From Paramoeba atlantica (Eukaryota; Discosea), in contig CDRNVI010000054.1 of assembly GCA_977017575.1 (NCBI GenBank), forward strand, positions 62,001 to 126,000: DNA of 64,000 nt, read 5' to 3'. The position numbers were made by a program, and so were the translations under genes. This document shows positions 40,291 to 48,693 of this stretch, one piece after another. The notes below the pieces were generated by a model. The model was not told where the DNA came from. It did no database searches and saw only the letters and a list, made by a program, of their open reading frames with translations. Every line of letters starts with the position of its first letter. Position 1 is the stretch's first letter.

Positions 40291-43133
40291 GAAATGCCCC
40301 CCACCCCAATCACTGCTCGTGCCCGTCGTCCCAGGCCACGACGGGTGGATTTTCATACACCTGTTCCCTCTCCGTCCCTCCGCCAGCGCGAAAGACGGCC
40401 ACGCGTGCGTGGCAATACTCCTCCTCCACGCCCTCTCTCCCCGTTACGGCTACGACGTCGCAGCGTCTCTCTTCCGGCACTTCCTCTCCCCCGGCTCACC
40501 GTTCCTCCCAAACCCGCCGCCGTCGTAACCGCCGACGCCGCACAGCCGCCAGGAAAACACCGCAAGCAGCTGCTCGAGGCCATTCTGAGGATGCCCGCCG
40601 ACGATCCTCGCGCCACCCAGTTGGGCGAGGCGCTCCAGCCCATGTGGGCAACGGCCACGTGGGCCACAAGGGAGCGACTGTGGTTCCGCCTGCGCGAGTA
40701 TTGCCAGGCGAAGGGAATCACCGCGAATCCTGCAAACGCGGTGCTCTTCCTGGAGACTCTGCCTCTCGCTACCTCGACGCGCATGGGGTACGCAGGGGCA
40801 TTGAGGACTCTGTTCGAGCTCATGGGAATCGAAGGTACCCCATTGAGTCTCTACGTAAAGGCCCTGCAAGCGCAGGGGGGGCTAGAACCCACGCGGCAGA
40901 TGCTACCAATCACGCCACTTCTTCTAAAGAAGCTGAGACGTCATCTCGACGTAAAGGAGAGCATGTGTTGCCTCCTGTGTTGGAAAGTCGCTGCGAGATG
41001 GACCGAGACCGCCGACCTGAGGCGGGAGCAGTTCGTGAGTGTGGCCAGTCACGAGGTAATCATTTATTGGGGCAGGGGGACCAAGACAACCCGTCTGAAT
41101 CCTTACCGGCCGTACCTCTACGCGATAGTAACTGGACCGGGGACACCCGAACTGGCTCAGTTTGTGGGAAGTTTGAGACCAGGCCAGCGCCTGTGTTACA
41201 CGACGGTCCGGGAGATGGACCACAGGATGAATCAACTTCTCGGTCCGGGGTATGGAACACATTCCATAAAAAGAGGTGCAATTACTTACCTATTCCACGA
41301 GATCTCCCTCGGGAATCTCAGGATGGAGGACGTCCAGAACCTCACGAAACACCTCAACGTCGAATCACTGTTGCGCTACAACGCAAGCAGTATTACAACG
41401 GCAAGGGCTCTTGGGACGCAGAGAGTCTCAGCACGTCTCCCAGTGCTGTAACCTCGGAGCACGTGGCAAAGTGCTTCGAGGAAGTGCCTTACCTTCGCAG
41501 GCACTCCGTTGTTTGTGCACGCCGCTCTTCACGGCTAGCCAAGGCACACGACGCTCACCTACCTTTGCACGTTAAGAAGTCGATACCTGTTATCCATTTG
41601 GATCAGGTTAAGGAGTGGATGAGTATGTCAGCTGCCACTCGTTTTCGCAAGGTAGTGGATGAATTATTATGGGTACCTAAAGCCCCGTACCCCGAACCTA
41701 GTGTGAAAGGTTCATTGCCTGAGGCGGACGTCCGATTGTTGGAGGACGCAGGCATAATCTCTAAGGTCCCGGCGCAGGAGTTGAGAAAGCGCCCATCGAT
41801 GCAGTTCATGATTCCCTTCACGGTTGTGGAGACCGATGATGAGGGCAATCAGCGCAGAAGATTTATTTCATGGACAAGGGACGATAACGATAGATTAAAA
41901 TCATATGAACCAAAGGTCCCATTATATCATCCCTCCAAGTATCTTCATAAGGCGCACGAGCCGATGGCTGTGAAGCGGGACTTCACATGCGGGTTTTACC
42001 AGATTGGTATCCCGAAGAGGGCGCGGCCCAAATTCCGCCTTAGAACGAACAGTGGAGACGTGTATGAGATGAACGTCCTCCCGATGGGCCATAGGTGTGC
42101 ACCGGAGGTTATGCACACGGTTACCGCCGCGATTGCTGGCGAGGCGTCGATTTGTTCTCAGCGCTACTCGTTTCACCGAGGCGCTATCGACGTTTATGTT
42201 GACGGAGTTCGGTTTGCAGGAACCGACTCCGAGGCCACCACGTACGCTCAGTTCATTGACGAGCGTTGCGACAAAGCGAACGGTCTTTTCAAAGATCGGG
42301 GTCAGCCCCCTGTAGCACAGTACGTGTTCAATGGGGTGGCGTTCGACCATAACGCGCATACGGTCTGCCTGGGGCCGCGAGTGATCAGGAAACTGCGAGC
42401 CGACTCTTTCTTCAACATTTCCTTTGTTGACCTAGAGGCGGTGGTGGGGCGCCTCATTTATGGCTCCGCAGTTCTCCGACTCAATATGCCGCGATTTTAT
42501 TTCGCTCTGAAGGTGGCGCAACGGCGTATCAACTTGTTGAACCGTTGCCCGAAGTTATGTGACCGTCCGGTCGCACTCCCTGTCGTCACTCGCTCCATGC
42601 TAGCAGAGTGGAGAAACGAGTTGTTGGAGAATGTTCCACGGTCTCCACCTCCCCATCCCGATGTTGTTCCACACAAGCATCGTCTCTACACCGATGCCTC
42701 GGTGAAAGGGTGGGGAGCGATTATGTATTTAGACAGCGGAGAGGTTTTGATTACGGGAGAGGCGTGGCCTGAGTCCTCGTATGAGGTGAATCGTGCGGAA
42801 GCTGCAGCAGTCCGCTTAGCCCTCGAGAAGTTTTCCGCGCATTGCCCCCGTGGAACCTGCTTGGATGTTTTTGTTGACAACACCTCCTGTCAGGCTGCAC
42901 TGAACAGGAGGATCTCCAAGTCAGAGGGGGTTTCAATGGAATTGCGCGAAGTCCTGCGACTGACAGAGGAGAAAGGTATTTGTGTCAAGGCAGCGTATAT
43001 ATCCACGGATGAGAACCCGGCGGATGCTGTCAGTCGCGGGAAGGAGATTGAGATGGAGAAGGTCGAGAGATACGAAGGTAAGGTCGAGAGAGACATTAGT
43101 AAGGTAGGCAGTCATATTCAGAGAAAGCCCTAA
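40191..43133 (+). CDS. RT-RNase H of element A, with N-terminal extension over YR
   Basis: The open frame starts with GTG at 40191 within gag and crosses the whole YR gene (an N-extension of about 420 codons with no recognised domain). It then gives LPLHVKKSIPVIHLDQVKEW, RRRFISWTRDDNDRL, VKRDFTCGFYQIGIP, MPMGHRCAPEVMHT, VYVDGVRFAG (motif C with G for the second Asp, 42190-42220) and RNase H (LYTDASVKGWGAIMYLD, NRAEAAAVRLAL, VFVDNTSCQAALNR, NPADAVSRG). Lack of an ATG near the start suggests -1 frameshifting from gag. Intact throughout. Confidence 0.8.
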   Translation: MGTVPYPAHPATGFSRRGGGQRQPLRRNTGFPLGNAPHPNHCSCPSSQATTGGFSYTCSLSVPPPARKTATRAWQYSSSTPSLPVTATTSQRLSSGTSSPPAHRSSQTRRRRNRRRRTAARKTPQAAARGHSEDARRRSSRHPVGRGAPAHVGNGHVGHKGATVVPPARVLPGEGNHRESCKRGALPGDSASRYLDAHGVRRGIEDSVRAHGNRRYPIESLRKGPASAGGARTHAADATNHATSSKEAETSSRRKGEHVLPPVLESRCEMDRDRRPEAGAVRECGQSRGNHLLGQGDQDNPSESLPAVPLRDSNWTGDTRTGSVCGKFETRPAPVLHDGPGDGPQDESTSRSGVWNTFHKKRCNYLPIPRDLPRESQDGGRPEPHETPQRRITVALQRKQYYNGKGSWDAESLSTSPSAVTSEHVAKCFEEVPYLRRHSVVCARRSSRLAKAHDAHLPLHVKKSIPVIHLDQVKEWMSMSAATRFRKVVDELLWVPKAPYPEPSVKGSLPEADVRLLEDAGIISKVPAQELRKRPSMQFMIPFTVVETDDEGNQRRRFISWTRDDNDRLKSYEPKVPLYHPSKYLHKAHEPMAVKRDFTCGFYQIGIPKRARPKFRLRTNSGDVYEMNVLPMGHRCAPEVMHTVTAAIAGEASICSQRYSFHRGAIDVYVDGVRFAGTDSEATTYAQFIDERCDKANGLFKDRGQPPVAQYVFNGVAFDHNAHTVCLGPRVIRKLRADSFFNISFVDLEAVVGRLIYGSAVLRLNMPRFYFALKVAQRRINLLNRCPKLCDRPVALPVVTRSMLAEWRNELLENVPRSPPPHPDVVPHKHRLYTDASVKGWGAIMYLDSGEVLITGEAWPESSYEVNRAEAAAVRLALEKFSAHCPRGTCLDVFVDNTSCQAALNRRISKSEGVSMELREVLRLTEEKGICVKAAYISTDENPADAVSRGKEIEMEKVERYEGKVERDISKVGSHIQRKP
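40294..41451 (+). CDS. Tyrosine recombinase of element A
   Basis: 385 residues. A Pro/Arg-rich start is followed by ATWATRERLWFRLREYC. The catalytic part has VAARWTETADL, GRGTKTTRLNPYRP, GTHSIKRGAITYLF (HxxxR) and LLRYNASSITTARALG (presumed Tyr nucleophile). It is in the same frame as gag, four codons beyond its end, and entirely covered by the -1 frame leading to RT. GC-rich compared with the LINEs around it. Confidence 0.85.
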   Translation: MPPTPITARARRPRPRRVDFHTPVPSPSLRQRERRPRVRGNTPPPRPLSPLRLRRRSVSLPALPLPRLTVPPKPAAVVTADAAQPPGKHRKQLLEAILRMPADDPRATQLGEALQPMWATATWATRERLWFRLREYCQAKGITANPANAVLFLETLPLATSTRMGYAGALRTLFELMGIEGTPLSLYVKALQAQGGLEPTRQMLPITPLLLKKLRRHLDVKESMCCLLCWKVAARWTETADLRREQFVSVASHEVIIYWGRGTKTTRLNPYRPYLYAIVTGPGTPELAQFVGSLRPGQRLCYTTVREMDHRMNQLLGPGYGTHSIKRGAITYLFHEISLGNLRMEDVQNLTKHLNVESLLRYNASSITTARALGTQRVSARLPVL

Positions 43134-43150
43134 GGGACAGGATCACCAAA

Positions 43151-43258
43151 TACAAAAAAAAAACAAGACAAGAAAAAAAGAAAAAAAACAAAGACAAGAA
43201 AAAAAGAAAAAAAACAAAGACAAAGAAAAAAAACAAAGACAAAAAAAAAAAAAAAAAA
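43151..43258 (+). repeat. A-rich simple repeat
   Basis: Tandem AAAGACAAGAAAAAAAG-type units following the RT stop of element A, ending in a run of about 18 A. It may be the tail of an old insertion. Confidence 0.7.
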
Positions 43259-43337
43259 GCGGACGGGGTCCTGGGGTTTGGAGGTTGTCCCTATAATTTT
43301 GGAAGGTTATGGATGTTAATCGGTTAACAGCTCTTTA

Positions 43338-43387
43338 TTCTCACGCCTTGTTTTTTCGGAAGCAAGGTTCCCCAATGTGAGGTAGAG
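43338..43387 (+). repeat. CTCACGCC...GTGAGG module
   Basis: Second copy of the module at 32073-32120: TCTCACGCCTTG, a T/G-rich loop, then CAAGGTTCCCCAATGTGAGG. CCTTG/CAAGG and CTCAC/GTGAG can form nested stems. Confidence 0.5.
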
Positions 43388-43599
43388 ATGAGTAAAGGTT
43401 TCCTTTGCTCTGCGGTTAGCGCCTTAATGTTTTTTAGCCGCGTCACTGTTGACACGGCCCTACGCATCACGCCTAGTTGCTCCACACTTCTAGGTACACA
43501 AGTTGGTCTAGGGCAGAGGTTAAAAGTGTAACCTGCGTAGCTCGTGTGAGCTTGTAAAGGGCGTGGCAGTGGACTGGTCATCTATTGCTATCGTTATCC

Positions 43600-43887
43600 T
43601 TTTGTGAGTTCTTATAAAGTTTTTGTGCCCACCCACCAAGCCCCCAGCCATTTGGCCGAGGGTTCCGGTGGGGGGGAATCCCTTTAACAACGTGACACAT
43701 TATTATTGGTTTTATGCAGGCTTTCTTTTGAACTATGTTTGTGCATGTGAATTCTATCTATATATCGTATTATGTGTTCTTTGATTTTGGGACGATTTGG
43801 AAGTGTGATTATATTAGTCATAGGTATTTACTTATATTTGTTTGTTACTTATAAGTTTCATGGAGCCCCCTCGGCGTGGATTTCTAA
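43600..43887 (-). pseudogene. Fragment related to element F
   Basis: Minus strand: EIHAEGAP and stop (about 43862-43885) match the GIEIHGEG end of the F gag. Both are followed downstream by a CCCACCCACCA / GGTGGG GC-rich block (about 43625-43675 and 57205-57275). So a 3' piece of an F-type element lies inside element A, abutting a LINE scrap. Confidence 0.45.
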
Positions 43888-44320
43888 ATGGTTTTCCGTG
43901 ATGCCATAAAACGCAAAGTCTCCAAATACGTGGCGTCTAAGCTTATTCCTAATGAGCAATTCCAATGTGTACCAATGCTCTCCGGCGGTGCAATGCACAG
44001 CAACACCAAAGCGCTTATCACAACCCTGGCTGATGCATGTGGACTCGAACGGGACTTCGTAGTACAGGATTTCACCCTTCGACTACAGGAACTTAACGGT
44101 TCAGTGGTGATGTCCCAACTCCGCAAATACATAGCCACAACTGAAGTGGACAATACGGCTTTTTAGGCACGTGCGAGTTTTTCGGTAGGCGTTGACTATT
44201 GATATAAGAGTTGAAGTTTAGACGACTGAAAGTCTATGAAAAGAAACTGAGATGAAAGTTCACAGACAGTGACACTAAACAAAAGGATTAAATCCCCCCC
44301 CCAAAAAAAAAGCTTGTGAA
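43888..44320 (+). pseudogene. LINE II C-terminal scrap with 3' UTR and A run
   Basis: VFRDAIKRKVSKYVASKLIP ... LRLQELNGSVVMSQLRKYIA to a stop at 44166: the end of the LINE II nuclease domain. About 140 bases of 3' UTR then lead to CCCCCCCC and an A run (44303-44311). 5'-truncated insertion inside element A. Confidence 0.75.
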
Positions 44321-44334
44321 TTTTATTAAGCTTC

Positions 44335-44420
44335 CTTTGGTAAAGGATAGAAGATTATATCCGTACGAAAATTTTCGTCAAAATTTTCGTACGGATATAA
44401 TCTTCTATCCTTTACCAAAG
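44335..44420. repeat. Perfect 41-bp hairpin inside the right end of element A
   Basis: 44335-44375 and 44380-44420 are exact reverse complements separated by CGTC. The right arm overlaps the inner end of the inverted terminal repeat by 9 bases. Its centre contains GTCAAAATTTTCGTACG, which also occurs at 48666-48682 just inside the right repeat of element B. Confidence 0.9.
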
Positions 44421-44565
44421 TATAAATAATTGATGTACGATTAAACTCTGACAATTTAACTACGTAAAAATCATAATATGAGAATATCATGTGCCCCGTG
44501 GGGCCACCCCCCCACCCTACAGGAAACTCGATATCCTTCGAACAATTCTATTCGTAGACTTCTAG
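44412..44565 (-). repeat. Right inverted terminal repeat of element A
   Basis: Reverse complement of 38554-38707. Its outer end (CTTCTAG at 44559-44565) directly abuts AATTGCCC, the outer end of element B. Confidence 0.85.
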
Positions 44566-44817
44566 AATTGCCCTCCGGGTGAGCCCCTGCACAACATAAA
44601 GAAACTATAAAATATATTGTACGAAAAGGTGAACTTCAGTCTACATAATGTATATTGATAATTTGTTTTAACGGTATCCTATGTACATCTCTGCACTCTT
44701 TTATTTTACAATTGAATTTGAAACTATCCGTAGAAACCAATTTGAACAAACTAATAATACTATAACATTCACTCACCGAGAGATGCATTGTCCCTCCCTG
44801 TCGCGAACGGGTGTCCA
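44566..44817 (+). repeat. Left inverted terminal repeat of element B
   Basis: Reverse complement of 48694-48945 with one difference noticed (near 44792). The RT-RNase H stop codon lies 20 bases inside it. Confidence 0.85.
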
Positions 44818-44836
44818 CGCGGGGACCACCTTTTTG

Positions 44837-47710
44837 CTAGTCACAAATTTTCCCTTTCGCACTGCTCTGGACCTGTTGTCGACTGATTGGATCTGCGGGA
44901 TTCAATTTTGATGAAATGTATTCCGGCTGTACGGTAATTCCCTGCTTTCTTAAGAATTGCAGCAATGGCTTCAGTTCAAAATGAATTCCGTCTGAGTTTG
45001 TTGATTTCTTTTTAATTGATGCTAAACACGATGTGTTATCGATGAAAAGGTCCACACAAGTTCCTCGGTGGAAGTGATGTACCAAACGCTCGAAAGCGAG
45101 ACGAACGGCCCTCGTCTCTGCTTTGTTCACTTCGTACGCGAAGTTCTCCTCCCAGCGATCCCCCACACAAACTACTTGCCCGTAGTCGAGGTACAATATT
45201 GCTCCCCATCCCGTCGACGAAGCATCCGTGTATAAGGTGTGGCGGTGTGGAACTGTATCCGGATGAGGAGGGGGTGTTACTGGATTATTTAAGCATATCT
45301 TATTCTTCCATTCCGTCAATGCCAAAGTTACATACGGAGGGAGCGGTACCCGTACGTTGTGTAGTTCAGGTTTGTTGTTGAGCGCATTGATACGTCTGCG
45401 AACCAATTTTAGGGGAAAATGGTAGTTTTTTATCGGTTCACCCAGAACTGAGGATGCGTGCACGAGTCGTCCCACTGCTGATTCAAGTTGCTCAAAAGTA
45501 GCATAACGAAATCTATCCTCTTTCATTCGCTGAATTATCTTTGGTCCCATTTTTACCTTACCCTCTTCGTGACAAAACTCCACTCCATTGAAAACATAGT
45601 TCGTCATAGGATCCGTGCCCTCGTCCTTGAAAGTTGCATTAACGCTGCCAGCTCGAGAGTCAATGAATTGTTTATGCGCGCTCGCCTCTTCTTCCCCTCC
45701 CGCGTACCTTACTCCATCAACATAGACGTCAGCTTTAAAGGCTCCATCATACGCGGAACTCTCGCTGCAATAATGCGGATCCCCGGCCAATGTTGATGTA
45801 ATTGTGTGCATGATTTCCGGGGCACACCTATGCCCCATCGGCATAACTTTTAGTTCATATAGGTCTCCATTGCTTCCTCGAAATCTAAACTTTGCCCGTG
45901 CCTGCTCCGGCACACTCACCTGATAAAAACCACATGATAAGTCGCGCTTCAGCCCGTACGGCTCTTTCGCTCGATGCAAATAGAAAGCAGCGTGCTTTAA
46001 GGGAACGTAAGGTATGTAATCTTCTTTGAGTCTCTTGTTGTCCTCTGGAGTCCACGCTATAAATCTGCGGCGCTTTTCAACTCCAGTTTCATCCGCGGGT
46101 TCAATAACCGTAAAGGGTATCACCCACTGATTGGTGGGGCGTTTGTTTTCTTCGTCCGGTGATACTTTACTAATAATATTTGCATCTTCCAACTCTTTGA
46201 TATCTTTTTCCGGTAAAGTAGGTGCAAATTTTGGCGATTCATCTTCATTTTTTTCCAACTTAAAGAGGGTGTTTAGCGTCTCACAAAATCGGGCAGATGC
46301 TGCCCCGTTCATCATATTCCGAACTTCGTTCATATTCAACACTTCCACTTTCTTCACATGTAATGGTAGTTTGAGATCATCATGCATAGCGAGCTTTGTG
46401 GTGCGTCGGGTACGCACAATGGTGTAGCGGCTCTTCTCTTGCGGCATATCGCGCAAGTACTGGCGAAATAAATTTTCGGAGCTCACAACGTTTTCAGATG
46501 CATTGTCGCTTTCCCAGTTCCAAGAGCGAGCGCGGTAGTGACGGGATCTGAATTGTACCGGAGGAGGGATTCTATCTGTTGGTGTTTTGCCAGATTCTTC
46601 AGTTCGTCGATTGTGACCTTCCCATTTGCGACCTGTTTGAACAGCTCCGTGACCGCCCCTCTCTTGGCTGAATGTGTCCCAAAAGCTTGACCGAGCGTTT
46701 GCTTGATATATCGATCCATCTGTCGTACGTTCGTTCGGCACATTGTGTTCCACGACTTGAGCGTATGAACGTATTGGGCAAGCTCCGGAGTGCCTTCCCC
46801 AAGAATTACTGTGTACATTGATGGTCGCCACTGGTTGCAACGCGACGCCTTTGTTCCTCTGCCCCAGGCGATTACTATTCTTTGCGAGGTCACCTGTACG
46901 AATCTTTCTGTCGTTAAATTTGCTGTCTCGGTCCAGCGGGAGGCAGCTTTCCAGCACAGTAGCATTGTCATGCTTTCCGATTGAGTCAGATTCTTTCGTA
47001 GCTTGTTCAAGAGGTATGATGTTAGTGGTTCCATTTGGTGTTTCGGCTCCTCCGCACCCTCGGCTTGTAGCGCTTTGCAGAAAAACTTTATTGGTACAGT
47101 GCTCTCTCCGATTAGGTTGAACAGTGCCATTATTGCTCGAGCGTACGTTATTTTCGTTTGCGGAGATATCGGGAGAAGCTGAATGAAAGCGACTGCATGT
47201 ATTGGACTTAGATGTATCTTTTTCCACGTGCAAAAGGTCCTGAACCTTTCCCAAAGCCTTGCCCTTGAATCCCACGTTGATGTGCTCCACATTGAGGCCA
47301 TCCCATCCAAGGCCACTCTGACTTCGTGAGTGATCGTACTCACCCCCATCAACAGGCTTAGCAGGTTTCTCCTGCCTGATTGCGCCGACTCCAAACTTAA
47401 CGTTCCCTGATATAATTTTCCAGATGAAATTAATCTCCCGTCGTAGCTCCGCGCATTGACTACATTCTGTGCTGTCGTCTTTCTTCGTTTGCTGTGCGGA
47501 GCCTCGATCTGCGATGAAATTCTTTTGTATACTATGGACTTCTGTGGTACCATTTGATGCGAAATTTTCGTTCCTACGTCGATTCTCCGGTATTCTATAT
47601 TCGGAACACTGGCGATTAAAGGACGGGCGTTTCATAACGTCTTGGCGCTGTGCGCGCTGCCAGCCGCCCTCTGGCGAAAATCCGGTGGTGATGATCTTTT
47701 GTACGGACAA
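44837..47710 (-). CDS. RT-RNase H of element B, with N-terminal extension over YR
   Basis: An open frame from within the gag 3' end (first possible start TTG at 47710) across the whole YR gene. It then reads LPLHVKKVEVLNMNEVRNMM, KDIKELEDANIISKV, RRRFIAWTPEDNKRL, LKRDLSCGFYQVSVP, MPMGHRCAPEIMHT, DVYVDGVRYAG (45706-45738) and RNase H (LYTDASSTGWGAILYLD, NKAETRAVRLAF, LFIDNTSCLASIKK, NPADPISRQ). It is -1 relative to gag and YR, as in A and C. No defects seen. Confidence 0.8.
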   Translation of the reverse strand: MSVQKIITTGFSPEGGWQRAQRQDVMKRPSFNRQCSEYRIPENRRRNENFASNGTTEVHSIQKNFIADRGSAQQTKKDDSTECSQCAELRREINFIWKIISGNVKFGVGAIRQEKPAKPVDGGEYDHSRSQSGLGWDGLNVEHINVGFKGKALGKVQDLLHVEKDTSKSNTCSRFHSASPDISANENNVRSSNNGTVQPNRREHCTNKVFLQSATSRGCGGAETPNGTTNIIPLEQATKESDSIGKHDNATVLESCLPLDRDSKFNDRKIRTGDLAKNSNRLGQRNKGVALQPVATINVHSNSWGRHSGACPIRSYAQVVEHNVPNERTTDGSIYQANARSSFWDTFSQERGGHGAVQTGRKWEGHNRRTEESGKTPTDRIPPPVQFRSRHYRARSWNWESDNASENVVSSENLFRQYLRDMPQEKSRYTIVRTRRTTKLAMHDDLKLPLHVKKVEVLNMNEVRNMMNGAASARFCETLNTLFKLEKNEDESPKFAPTLPEKDIKELEDANIISKVSPDEENKRPTNQWVIPFTVIEPADETGVEKRRRFIAWTPEDNKRLKEDYIPYVPLKHAAFYLHRAKEPYGLKRDLSCGFYQVSVPEQARAKFRFRGSNGDLYELKVMPMGHRCAPEIMHTITSTLAGDPHYCSESSAYDGAFKADVYVDGVRYAGGEEEASAHKQFIDSRAGSVNATFKDEGTDPMTNYVFNGVEFCHEEGKVKMGPKIIQRMKEDRFRYATFEQLESAVGRLVHASSVLGEPIKNYHFPLKLVRRRINALNNKPELHNVRVPLPPYVTLALTEWKNKICLNNPVTPPPHPDTVPHRHTLYTDASSTGWGAILYLDYGQVVCVGDRWEENFAYEVNKAETRAVRLAFERLVHHFHRGTCVDLFIDNTSCLASIKKKSTNSDGIHFELKPLLQFLRKQGITVQPEYISSKLNPADPISRQQVQSSAKGKICD
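46483..47553 (-). CDS. Tyrosine recombinase of element B
   Basis: 356 residues, including STWDSRARLWERFRTFC, AASRWTETANL, GRGTKASRCNQWRPS, GTHSAKRGAVTELF (HxxxR) and LLRYNSDPVTTALALG. It is in the gag frame, 78 bases after the gag stop, and overlaps the RT frame throughout. Related to the YRs of A and C. Confidence 0.85.
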   Translation of the reverse strand: MVPQKSIVYKRISSQIEAPHSKRRKTTAQNVVNARSYDGRLISSGKLYQGTLSLESAQSGRRNLLSLLMGVSTITHEVRVALDGMASMWSTSTWDSRARLWERFRTFCTWKKIHLSPIHAVAFIQLLPISPQTKITYARAIMALFNLIGESTVPIKFFCKALQAEGAEEPKHQMEPLTSYLLNKLRKNLTQSESMTMLLCWKAASRWTETANLTTERFVQVTSQRIVIAWGRGTKASRCNQWRPSMYTVILGEGTPELAQYVHTLKSWNTMCRTNVRQMDRYIKQTLGQAFGTHSAKRGAVTELFKQVANGKVTIDELKNLAKHQQIESLLRYNSDPVTTALALGTGKATMHLKTL

Positions 47711-48615
47711 TCCTTCAAGAAATGATCAGGAGATCGGCAATTGTAACACACTGGGCGCCCCACATTGGAAGAAGCATAACTCGGATACATTTGTCTCGGC
47801 TGACCAAAAGAACGATAACTTCGATTCACATAATTTGATCCGGAGTAGCGCGCACGAAATTTCTCTCGATCGGATAACTGATCCGACACGTGTTGATAAA
47901 ATTTGTCGTGTGATCTGTCCTCTTTATCCAACTTCTGGTGGACTGCCTCTACATCTACCTTGCACGCTCGCCAATATGAGTCTCGAAGACTCTGAACGAT
48001 TGCTTTACCCAACTCCAAGAAAGGACCTTCAGACCATCCTGGGGTATCCCGCGCCAACATAATCCATTTCCCTAGCAAATTGTCGAAGTTTCGCTCTTGC
48101 TGTTTCTGAAATGAACGATCCTGAAAGAATTGATTGAGTCGCAAACCATATTCCGGTGCCTCCTTCAGTTCCCGAATCAAATCACGAATGCGAAATCCCT
48201 CATCATTACGGGCATCGATCCACGCTGGCCAAGTAATAGGTTCATAAGGGTCTAACTTTAACGAATTCATTGATGCGAATGATTGCAGATTTGGAGGCAG
48301 GGGCCGTCCGCCGTCAAATGGCTGCGTCTCCGGAAGATTATTCGAGGACTGTGGTTCGGCTTCTTCCAGGTCAATACGAAAGTAATTCAGATCATTGTGA
48401 GGAAAGGGGTACTCACGCGTGGGATCGTCCTCCCAGACGGCCCACATTTCCATGCCTTCACGTCGAATCTTGCCATGCGAAGTACGTTTTGCCGAAGTCG
48501 ACGCGTCTTTTCGTTGCCATACCGCTTTAATGTGCAGAACCGGTGCCACATCCTTCGCCAGCAAAAGCTTTTCCCACACTCTTGATTTCATTATGCTCAT
48601 TTCCGAGCTTCCCAT
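47632..48615 (-). CDS. Gag-like protein of element B
   Basis: Start taken at the ATG at 48615 (MGSSEMSIMKSRVW); upstream codons in frame lack an ATG. Contains VLHIKAVWQRKDAS, GMEMWAVWEDDPTREYPFPH, DPYEPITWPAWIDA and RDLIRELKEAPEYGLRLNQF, with the zinc knuckle CYNCRSPDHFLKDCP (about 47700-47745). Shorter at the N-terminus than the gag of A. Confidence 0.8.
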   Translation of the reverse strand: MGSSEMSIMKSRVWEKLLLAKDVAPVLHIKAVWQRKDASTSAKRTSHGKIRREGMEMWAVWEDDPTREYPFPHNDLNYFRIDLEEAEPQSSNNLPETQPFDGGRPLPPNLQSFASMNSLKLDPYEPITWPAWIDARNDEGFRIRDLIRELKEAPEYGLRLNQFFQDRSFQKQQERNFDNLLGKWIMLARDTPGWSEGPFLELGKAIVQSLRDSYWRACKVDVEAVHQKLDKEDRSHDKFYQHVSDQLSDREKFRARYSGSNYVNRSYRSFGQPRQMYPSYASSNVGRPVCYNCRSPDHFLKDCPYKRSSPPDFRQRAAGSAHSAKTL

Positions 48616-48693
48616 CGGATTCTCTGGCACGATCGATGGACTACGCGTTTCGCGTGGTGATAGAGTCAAAATTTTCGTACGTGGACACCCGCC

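Larger units (their letters stand above)
38554..44565 (+). mobile_element. DIRS/VIPER-like element A with 154-bp inverted terminal repeats
   Basis: Inverted repeats 38554-38707 and 44412-44565, almost perfect (one difference noticed), starting CTAGAAGTCTACG. Genes gag, YR and RT-RNase H are all open. The region between the RT stop (43133) and the right repeat holds A-rich DNA, a fragment related to element F, a LINE II scrap and a 41-bp perfect hairpin. The element abuts a SINE-like copy on the left and element B on the right. Confidence 0.85.

Noticed and set aside
43151-43258. A CRISPR-like or minisatellite array
   Set aside because: It is an irregular A-rich simple repeat without constant repeats and spacers.
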